24,284 nt of DNA from Priapulus caudatus. Its lineage: Eukaryota; Priapulida; Priapulimorpha; Priapulimorphida; Priapulidae. The notes under the pieces are model-generated. The model saw nothing but the letters and a program-made list of their open reading frames with translations. It did no database searches and had not been told where the DNA came from. The stretch lies in contig NW_014577064.1 in assembly GCF_000485595.1 (NCBI RefSeq), positions 812,363 to 836,646 of the forward strand, written 5' to 3'. Both the position numbers and the translations under genes were made by a program. Below, one piece after another: positions 1-9,800 of this stretch (positions within the stretch are counted from its first letter, which is position 1; each line of letters starts with the position of its first letter).

Positions 1-44
<44 letters not shown>
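1..44. repeat. (AG)n microsatellite
   Basis: Twenty-two uninterrupted AG dinucleotides, running off the left edge of the window. Confidence 0.98.
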
Positions 45-47
<3 letters not shown>

Positions 48-619
48 GTGATTACCTTTGGTAGTTTTAATTAGGTTGCAGCAAATTTTTCCAATTATTA
101 AAATATAACGCACAATGGCGGACAATACAATCTTTTATGTAGAATAAAAAATATGAACTATGTTTGTGTTCTTAATTACCGAGGATGTCATTCAGGGCTC
201 TTGCGGCGGTATTACCCAACCCACTGCATGTAAATAGATATATATCTTCTTTAATTCTGACAGGTTACGGTATAGAGGTTGAAATTGCTTTCTGAATAAC
301 AATTTGGTCCCTTTTTCTATAAATTTGCCCCTGTCCCTCCGTCTTTCTCTCTCGCGTATGTGCTCTATCCCTCCTCCTTCTTCCCTTTTCGTGCGCGCTC
401 TCTTTCGACCATGTAAGTGTGCATTCGATATAGTTTAGTTTTCAGAAAAAGACCAACCGTTGACATGGATGGAAAACGTGAATCCATACAATACACTCCA
501 TAACAGTGCTACGGATGCCCTATTATGGCTTCTAGGTGCGTCCTGAAGTATGAACGCGCTAGAGAGCTATGACGATTGTTCGTTGAGAGCTGAACGTGTT
601 TCTGTTTTCGGCTGTTGTA
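45..619. other. Non-coding stretch, nothing recognised
   Basis: AT-rich sequence with a pyrimidine-rich patch around 325-410. I see no ORF with coding character and no TIR element here. Confidence 0.5.
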
Positions 620-624
620 CCGCG

Positions 625-814
625 CAGAGGCGTGTACGGGGGGGGTCCAGGGGTTCCGGACCCCCCCCCCTGCTCGCGCAGTAAACGCATCTGAGGGGGT
701 CTAATTTCAAAAAATTTCCGGGGGAGGGCCCCCCAGACATCCCCTTCGCGTGCACCCAAGTTTGGGTTATGGTTAGACCCCCCCCCCCTGGTACAAATCC
801 TGTACACGCCCCTG
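625..814 (-). mobile_element. CAGGGG-type TIR element, copy A (non-autonomous, hAT-like)
   Basis: About 190 bp with ends CAGAGGCGTGTAC and GTACACGCCCCTG, flanked by a perfect 5-bp duplication CCGCG (620-624 and 815-819). It is an inverted, diverged copy of the element at 1881-2065, including the shared internal G and C runs. The CAGGG-like terminus fits hAT superfamily ends, and a 5-bp TSD fits the hAT5 type. That superfamily call is inference, since no transposase is present. The overlapping ORFs are composition artefacts. Confidence 0.82.
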
Positions 815-819
815 CCGCG

Positions 820-1635
820 TCGTAACATGTCCCGCAGGTTGAGTGAGAGCGCAGCCGTGGACAACGGGGACAGACACATGCCTGTCTCTCACACGGAGGA
901 TATAGAATGCCTTTTCGAAAAATCTCATATATGACAGAATAGTGGCGCTGCACACTACTTACTACGCAGCTATATTTGTGGCCGAGATGTACTATACGAT
1001 TGATTTTGTCCACTACTTTTTATAGTTTTGTCATTGCTCAGTGGTAAATTGAGTCACTCGTGACTGCAAATTAATGAGAATACTGCAAATTAAATGAGAA
1101 TAACTGCGTATTGAGCAAATGCAAAATATTAATGATGAATTAAATGTGGGTATACTTCCGCTGGCACTGACAACTCAGAGCCGTATATAGAGATATCTAT
1201 ATATATACGGCACTGTGACAACCTGGCATGTTGCGCCACCTATATTCGCTAGGCGTGTTTCCTCATAGTTTAATTGACTCAGGAAGATGTGAGTTTAACA
1301 GTGCTGCCTAATCGAATTAGATCGTAGGTTAGCGGGTATAATTGTTGCGGGTGCGGGTGAGGATGAAACCGATCGATGCACTCACCGTTCAAGAGTCACG
1401 TACTAGATGTAAATCAATGACACTCGTGGCAGACGAAGAGAGTTGCCACCGACATCTCATGTGAGCCTCAAGAGTGACTGCAAATGTTTGAGTATTTTTA
1501 CAAGCCCCGCGGGTTTTTACTGCAGAATCCCGACCCGTTGTATACTAAAAATAACGCCAGAACACTCAGCCTCAGGTAACATGGCAGCGAATGGAACAGA
1601 AATCCAGCTACGAGGCGCTTGTTGGATACAAGTGC
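820..1635. other. Non-coding stretch with a small tandem duplication and a hairpin
   Basis: It holds a twofold repeat of ACTGCAAATTAATGAGAAT-like sequence around 1062-1101 and an imperfect AT-rich palindrome GCCGTATATA...TATATACGGC at 1181-1212. No gene is seen. Confidence 0.55.
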
Positions 1636-1880
1636 AGAAAAAACGAGAGAGAGCGCGATAGAGGGAGGGGGGAAGGAAGGGAAAGGGAGAGAGCGAGAGA
1701 GAAAGAGAAAAGGGGGGAGAGAGAATGAGAGAGAGAAAGAAAGAAAAAGGGAGACAGGGGAAGAGCGAGAAAGAGGAAAGGGAGGAGAGAGAGAGACCGA
1801 AAGAGATGAAAGACACACATGAACGCGCGCGCTCGCACAGACAGAAAAAGAGGGCGAGAAAGAGAGACAGATAGATAGAT
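1636..1880 (+). repeat. GA-rich polypurine tract
   Basis: About 245 bp almost entirely of G and A on the plus strand (GAGA, GAAAGA, GGGA runs), ending in (GATA)n-like sequence into which element B inserted. The ORFs across it encode only Arg/Glu/Lys-rich or Ser/Leu/Phe-rich low-complexity peptides. Confidence 0.93.
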
Positions 1881-2065
1881 CAGGGGCGTGTACCGGATTT
1901 GGACCAGGGGGGTCTAACCGTAATCCATACTTGCGAGCACGCGAAGGGGGGTCTGGGGCCCTCCCCATAAAAATTTTGAAATTAGACCCCACTCAGATGC
2001 GTTTTCTGCGCGAGCACAGGGGGTCCGGACCCCCTGGACCCCCCCCCCCCCTGTACACTCCCCTG
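1881..2065 (+). mobile_element. CAGGGG-type TIR element, copy B (non-autonomous, hAT-like)
   Basis: 185 bp with ends CAGGGGCGTGTAC and GTACACTCCCCTG, flanked by a perfect 5-bp duplication TAGAT (1876-1880 and 2066-2070). It is in opposite orientation to copy A. Internal landmarks shared with A are GGTCTAACC, CACGCGAAGGGG, AAATTTTGAAATTAGACCCC and GATGCGTTT. Confidence 0.85.
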
Positions 2066-2070
2066 TAGAT

Positions 2071-3491
2071 AGGGGCCTGGGGTGAATGGAGAGAGAGGGA
2101 GGATTGAGAGACAGCAAGAGAGAGTAACTATGTTGAGAAGCGACATTCCCCAGCACATAAGCAAGCCACGTTTCATTTCACCAATCATATATGAACATCA
2201 CCACGACAAGAAAACAATAACAATTAATAAGTTGTTAAGCTTTTTTTCTCTCTCAGCACAGTTAACAAAATGTTTGGTTGACACACTTTAACGTTTCTCA
2301 GGATTGCATCTGCCGTATTACATACGGTAGCCCACGGAGCGATGGTGGGACAAGCAAGGTCAACCTTGTACAGTTCTACAAACTGAGAACGAGCATAACA
2401 AACATGTGTATTTGGAACCTACAGTTCCAAACACATGCAAGTTTAATCAAACCAGAAAATATAGGCGCTAGCTGTTCATGTTTGAAACTCTCATCAAATT
2501 AATAAATCTATTAAATATATGACTCGACATCATTAAGCACTACCATGTAGCTTGACTAAAAACTACTCTAGGACTAGTATGCTAGATTTTTTTTACATCA
2601 GACTTAGTAACAGATTATAGCCTACATCTTATGATAATAATTTCACATGACGTCAGCCTTACAGGCTATTTGTAAGCAACCAGAGACGGTACTTACATAT
2701 CTTTCCGAAACCTGGCAGGTAACTACTATATGCAAGCTGTGCATCACCGTTTAATAAGAAACCTGACCTGCCCTGTATTAACATACTAAAATATAGGCAT
2801 AGAGACTGATGCAAATCAGCACATTATCTGTAACAATATGTAAAATGCATACCGTATTTTTTTAAATCTTAGAATTGACTTTCTAAAATCAGTGTGCATC
2901 GTCTACGATGCAGATTCTTAAAAAGCAAAAAATATGGTAACGTTAACTACGGTATATCCTGTAATGTGAAAACAACTACCTCTTTGCTATATATGCCTAG
3001 TAACCATTTCAATAACAATTATACATAGCAATTATAATAAATCACATGAGACATGAGCCTATATAAGTAACACAGCATGGATATCCTTACAATATACAAT
3101 CATTTACCCAATACTTGTACGTTCTACGAAAACAATAACTGCACGAATAAGCGATTGTACATTAAAAAGTAAAACCTAATTACTAAGTAATGTACTAAGT
3201 AAGCAGATTAAAAAACAAATTGAAATGCTTAGCATTATGATAGCTCTGAAAGCCTGTAAGTGCATATGTTGCACTAATGCAGAAAATTAAAAACACACGA
3301 ATCGGACTGATTCCCACAATGCATGTAACAAAATACCATTATATAAAATATCTGCTAAACCTATTAGTACACAGAAGACAAGGCAGATGCTGAGGTTTTA
3401 AAAACTTTTTAACAACCACCCGGCTAGCATAACTGTACATGATGTACAATTTATGCATGCGTTTTTACTCAAGTGTAACTCTGGAAAACAC
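2071..3491. other. AT-rich non-coding stretch
   Basis: No exon, TIR pair or RNA gene could be recognised. The 3' UTR and polyadenylation site of the minus-strand gene may fall in its right part, but I found no clear minus-strand AATAAA in 3400-3769. Confidence 0.5.
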
Positions 3492-3494
3492 CTG

Positions 3495-3702
3495 GGGCCC
3501 GTTGTCAGAAACAAAATTGGTCTTAACATTAGTCTTAACATTAACTTTTTCTCTTAGACCGTTGACAGAAACGCTGCGAAGTTACGAGAATAAAAAATCG
3601 TAGCAGATTTCCTCATAACAATACGAAACAAAGTGATGTCGACGGTCTAGGAAAATTGTTAAGACTAATGTTAAGACTAATTTTGTTTCTGACAACGGGC
3701 CC
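3495..3702. mobile_element. MITE with ~50-bp TIRs just downstream of SUOX
   Basis: 208 bp with near-perfect ~50-bp inverted ends: GGGCCCGTTGTCAGAAACAA at the left and its complement at the right. Each arm carries a doubled TCTTAACATTAG-type motif. It is flanked by CTG at 3492-3494 and 3703-3705, a candidate 3-bp TSD. It begins 66 nt past the SUOX stop codon, so it probably lies in or at the 3' UTR. The superfamily is not determined, and the ORF crossing its right end is spurious. Confidence 0.85.
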
Positions 3703-3768
3703 CTGCTTAGCACTGTTTGCCTGCACTCTCACAAGCACCTGTCTGGCCTGTTGCATTTGTCGAGATGA

Positions 3769-3881
3769 TCAGTACTTGGATTTGGCAGGCACACTCACAT
3801 GGTGCCATGAGTTATTCATAACTCCACGAAGGTTCCAAATCTGTGCCAGATCATCAGGCATGCCGTTGTTACCAATGTCCA
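3769..3881 (-). CDS. SUOX: SUOX exon 10 (residues 347-383, stop)
   Basis: Acceptor TATTGCAG, 113 nt including TGA at 3771-3769. It encodes [15 protein letters not shown], the conserved C-terminal motif, and ends PAKSKY. It is separated from exon 9 by a 2.06 kb intron that holds two repeats. Confidence 0.95.
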
Positions 3882-6800
3882 CTGCAATAGACAAAACCAG
3901 AAGTCAGTGGTTAGTAACCATAAAGATACATCCTTGTCCACTATGATAATTAAGATGAAAATATGAAACAAATCAAGAGCGTATTAAGAAGGAGAGCATA
4001 CAACAGTGAAATTCTGAAACCATGTTGCAGTATTAGTCAAATTAATAAACTTTTCCCGTTTTATTTTGACGATTCTTTGCAGTATTATTGATCAGCTGTC
4101 CTACCTTGTTCATATAAAACAAACCGCATATCCCTACGATGCCCCTACGCTGAGATAATGAGCGGTGAAAATCTGGAATTTTCACCGAAAACCGACTCGA
4201 GATAGGCCCCCCACCTGTGCCCACCTCACACTGGATGTAGTAAACTCTGTAGTACTGACGTAATGAGTCAGCGCTACCATGGCGCTACACAGCGACGAGT
4301 GGAAGCAACACACTGGCCACAAAGCAAGAGAGGGTCGCAGAAAACAGGGATCTCGAGTTGGTTTTCGGCAAAAATACCAGATTTTCACCGCTCATTATCT
4401 CAGCGTAGGGGCATCGTAGGGACAAGCGGTTTGTTTTATATTAGCAAGGTAGGACAGCTGATCAATAATACCGCAAAGAATCGTCAAAATAAAACGGGCA
4501 AAGTTTATTAATTCGACTAATACTGCAACATGGTTTCAGCATTTCACCGTTGTACGCTCTCCTTCTTTATACGCTCTTGAACAAATGTATTAAGAATGCA
4601 GTCATGGTCATGGACAGGTACCACCGTAAAGGGCATTACAACATAACTGCTCACCAAATTCAATCAAACTAAAACAAGTGCCGCAGAGCAACAGCGCTCA
4701 ACTGACATGTACTGTAGCCCGGTATTCTTCTGATAAACTCAATGGCAACCGAATCAAGTGTGCCCTCCTGCCACTGCGTTCACGCTCAGAGCATATATCT
4801 AAGCTACTACTAATACAGATCTAAAATCTGTTATAGGCTTTGCTATACCTACTGGTAGTACAGTAATAAAGATACAGCTGTGTAACTTTAATGACTTGAA
4901 CTTTGCTATATTAACATGTTATCATGGATATGCGTCGAGCGCGAGCGTAGTGGTGGTGGTGGGGGGAGGGTGGGGGAAGGAGGCTCTAATAGCAAAAGCA
5001 GTTCAGTCCTTTGTTAACAGTCAACAAATCCATGTTTAACCTCCGTCTTGAGGGTCAAAAGGTTATCAGACACTTAATCTTCGCACGTCAGTGGAAAGCA
5101 CATTTCATGGTCCTTTCAATAAAGTGACTAAAATGGTAGGTCACGCGAAGTGAAACAAAAACAGTTTTGCACTCGATCCGTTTTCAGACCATGTTCCTCA
5201 GAAAATGGTCTGCATCATCTCCTGATTTCCCCACTGCCTGTTACCTAGTGACCTGCCCGCGCTGCCTGGTGATTTCGCTCTGCTGCGTGATGGTTTCTTC
5301 CCCATCAACACTATTACATCGAATATAGAGAGCGATAGGTCAAGACCCGTTTCAAGCATTTCTGTCGCGAATCCGTATTTTCCTCCTATACCTTAAGTTA
5401 AGGGGGAAATATTCCCCATCCATTGACACATCATGACCTTTGACCCCCAAATTCGATATCCCGAGTCCTTTGGCAATAACCCCCCCCCCCCCCCGAAGTC
5501 CGAAATATCAAGACCGTACGTCGAGGCGGTTAACATTTGTGCCCAACTGTTGACGCACGGACATTCAATGCGTTCTACAGCTGCATCTGACTTCGTCAAG
5601 CTGAGGCGTAATAAAAGAATTGTTTTTCCTGCTTTCCACCTGCTTCGGCGGCTGCGGGTTGAAACTGCAAACAACTGATTTATTTGACCGCGAATTTCAA
5701 TTAGACATTTCTTAGTAACCAGCAGTGATATTGGACAAGCTAATACGCATTTGGATGTAAGGTTATGTACTTATTAACTACACAAGGTGCCAGTTACTCT
5801 AGCATTCGACAACTTTGCATATGGGCTATCAATGGGCCTATTATGCCTTTAATATATTAAAACAAAAATCAATGTAACTTGTTGTAGAGATTAACATCTA
5901 TATATCACACATCATGTCATTTAGAATTAAAAAGGTCTTACATGCTTTACAGACAATTTCACATGGTGAAGGGAATTGGTCAACATGGAAATCCCAGAAA
6001 GCCCAGGCCCAGTAACGGTTGTCATGTCCCTTTTCTTCACCAGGAAAGATACGAGCAGTCTGCCAGGATTTACCTCCATCCAGCGATATATCGACTCTCA
6101 CAATTCTGTAAAAATGTGAATTACACAATATCATACAACGTCGAATTCATACACCGATGCTTGATCAACTGTTTTGTTAAAACTGCTTTAATAATTGGAC
6201 ATCAGCCAACTTATCGCTTTTATATCTCAATAAAAGCAACTCACCTATTTCCACCCGACAGGGCATACCCGCTGACTGTGTATGAAGATCCAGTGGCGAT
6301 AGCTTCAGAAAGCTTTGGGTTTGTAATAGCAGCCTGCACTGACAATCCTGCCAGTGAAGGTGTTCTGTCCCACCAATCATTAACATTATCCCAGTTAACC
6401 TATAAACAGGCCCCATATTCGTAATGCACTCAAAACAGTAGACACACATCAACTCTGTTGTAAAATGAGTATCATAAATTAATCTAGACACCATTTGACC
6501 AAAATTCACAAACAGGTGAGATTGTAATGCTTTCATTTCACAACTGCCATTAAATTATGCTAACCAGGAAAACAACGATTGCTCTGACACACTACTCACA
6601 GGACAGGGTTTGCTAACATAAGGCAAACGCTATTTTCCAGTTTTCCAAGAATTTAGAGGTGTACTTTCCATGACTGCAATATGGGTGACAACTTTCTTTC
6701 ATAAAGAAAATGACCTTACCCCAGACAAGATACATTGCATTTTAAGGACTTCCTAAGACCAAACATAATAATGGCAATTTTTCCAGGATCAGAAAGCGTA

Positions 6801-9800
6801 AACTATTTTCCAGGGGTTCCAAGATTTGGCAAATGTTATTTTAAAATTCTAGAACTTTCAACATTTTATAGAATTCATGTGAACACTGCCATGAACATAT
6901 GGATTCAATAGTAGACAATATACGTGTATATGTACATGTATATAGATACATAAATCAGTTCTTTCCAAAAATTTCAAACAGCATGTCAGACAACCAGGCA
7001 AACCATATTGCTTGCTCGAACTAATAATCTGTATCGCGAGCGGCCCCAATACAGATAAACCGGTTCAATTCGAACATATGTACATGAAGCTGTGAAAACA
7101 GTTGGAAATTAAAGGCATGTTTAACATATTAGGAAATTACGGCATGTCTTGGAAGATGTATAGGATGTTGCAAATTAGCTCCAGCTTTGAGGGACAACAC
7201 TTGATATTTCCTACAATAGCAAAATCCACATACTAAGCAATAAATGTAGTTACATAGCAGGAGCACCCACCGATGGCAAAAACACTTTGTAATCTCTTCT
7301 CTGGAAGAAGCTTTCCGATTCATCACTTTTGACTGTAATCGACTTTAGCCACTTGACACTCCTAAAAAAAATACCAATATACAACTTAGTTCTGCACACA
7401 TGCATGCGTAGGCTCCCTAACAGAACCAACCAATTTTTTATTAGACATTGGCGACATTTTGAATCAATGATGAACCACTTCTAGAATTCAACAACAACTT
7501 CCTGGAGTCGTGACCAGTTGCAATTCCCCTTAAACAAAAGTGTCGCTCACCGTGCACCAATGTAGCCAGGTACTATCACCCTCACTGGAAAGCCATGGTC
7601 ACGAGGTAGCGGCTCTCCATTCATCTGCCAACACAACGAGATAATGATCAGACGATCGCTACATTCCTACAACACATTGCTGTACACCATGCAGTATACT
7701 TCGGTTTAAATCTGTCCTTTTCCTACAGACTGCTAGTGCTTTCATACACTCAACTATCATACATGTACCAGACTTCACTGTTCTCTATGCAACTGTGCCA
7801 TTAACTATATACACCAGTTAATTTGCAATGCACTTTTTTCCATAATATAAATAAGTTCTTGAAATGAGAATTGTCTTAGTAGAGCTTTTTAGTAACCAGA
7901 AACAGGTCCATCGTTCATATTTTGATAAAAGCACCAATATAGCCCATGTGTGTCATTGGAGGTGCTTAATAAAAAAATAGTATAACCCCAATGTGACTGA
8001 CCGTTTAAAGGTAAATGGCACTCTTTTTTTTTACCAAAATGCCACCACAAAAGTCAAAAATATATTTTTGGGGTCATAATTCTTGGTCTAAGTAAACGCA
8101 TTGAGTGAGGAATTAATAATGATAAAATTAAAAATAATTAGAAAATTAATAATTAGATTAGATAATTAGATAATTAGAATATTTGTATGATAACAAGACA
8201 TAACTGTGATGTGGATTCCTGAAGCATATGTTCACCTCTAAGCAATATGTCTGAGTGCATGCATGGCTTCAAATGTAATATTGTGATTTCGGAATATGTG
8301 GAGGAATAATAAAAGATGTAATACGATGTGTGTATACAATACATTTTACTATGAAATACTAGGTTAAATATACGCAGCTATATGTCAATGCACAATTGAA
8401 TGTAGCTATTCTCTAGAAAGAAGTCGCAGAGCATATAGCTTTAGTATAATAGAAATCCATAAGTGTTAACAGCATGTCTACAAAGAAGGTAGTAGTGACT
8501 GTCGCAATACTATTTGACACTGCATATTGGTAAAGTAATTAACCGTTTCAGGGGGTTGTACAGCATGAAACCAAACCCATGTAGTTTGTTGTTTTGTTAA
8601 TTAAAGAATAGTTATTAATTAGAGTTTAACTGCACATCCCAAATACATCAATGACTGGCAGTGCCGAGGCACTATTAAGGTTTAACATCCCACCTTTTCT
8701 CCCTCGGCATTTGTCCTAAAGTAATAAACCGTTTTGGCCATTTGCAGCCTTCTAACAATTGTGCCCCATCCTTAGTTTATTTTACAGCTAGCTTTCTGAC
8801 TCTTCTGCGATCATGTTTGGCTCGTTATCAAACTGTGAATTATACAAAGCGACCCTTTAGCAACCTCCACTCATTGGAGTAGGTGAATAATTTGTCAGGG
8901 GGATAATGAATATACTAATAATATGAGTAGGGAAATAATGATATTTCTTACCTCAAAAGCAAGAATCACATCCCCCTGGGGATCTCTGCAGAGACAAAAC
9001 ATTTTATTAGTATGTGTCATTATTATAACTCTCACTTACTGTTGGTTTTTTTTATATATGGCACCAGAATAATGCATCTAGATGCATCATTTTCTTTCAA
9101 GTTTGACTTCCTTAATGTACAGATTTTCTTACAGTAGAAACTGCTTACTGAATAAAGTGCTAGAGTTCACTACACATTTGTTCGAATTTCACGGAAAAAA
9201 AAGTTTTTGAGGAAGAGGGGCAAGCCAACAGACCCAACTAGCACTGATGCACAGGTTTGTCATTTGGCATGGCAAACAACCTAGCTGGTGTTTACTTTTC
9301 TAGTACCATCTACTCTGAATATTTTTGAAAAAAAGCTTGCCTCATATAATGCACAGATACACCACTGATTTTCCAGAACACTTTGTTCCAAAAGCCTTGC
9401 CAGATTCGCCGTTTTTTCGGACCAACAGAGGTTACACAATAATAATTCAACAATACACCTCAGAACCACTAACTATACACCTCTCATGTCACTACTGCAC
9501 CACGGACTGCTAGAAACTTAAATTAAACAAAACGTACAGGCAATGATAATGACTGGTGTTTAGAAGCCATAGTTAGGGTTATATATATGCCAAATAAGCT
9601 AACAATCTAACAGAAATGGGTGGATCACCACCAACAAGTGCAATGTAAATGATTCCAACGAGCGCGCGCTACACGCAACTCCATCTGTGGCCGCCCTGTG
9701 AACATTAAGTGCCCCGTTGTAATTTTGGCCAGACTAAACGAGGTACTGGATCATCAGCTGCCAGAAAATAAATGGGGTGCCTGCATTTATTTACAAACTA

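Noticed and set aside
559-1013. Overlapping minus-strand ORFs of 106 and 148 codons
   Set aside because: They are made largely of the CAGGGG element's G/C runs (Gly/Pro-rich) in three frames, with no conserved motif.
1498-1992. Long minus-strand ORFs rich in Ser/Leu/Phe across the GA tract
   Set aside because: They are translations of the polypyrimidine complement of a simple repeat, have no domain, and run into a transposon.
3656-3946. Plus-strand ORF opposite SUOX exon 10
   Set aside because: It is the antisense shadow of exon 10 plus the MITE arm; the minus strand encodes the conserved IWNLRGV motif.
4263-4511. Near-identical peptides on both strands around 4042-4224 and 4263-4511
   Set aside because: They arise from the two inverted arms of one foldback element and are not paired genes.
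4950-4980. G-quadruplex in the SUOX intron
   Set aside because: Only three clear runs of three or more Gs are present, plus GGT repeats. It does not meet the strict four-run motif, so it is noted only as G-rich.
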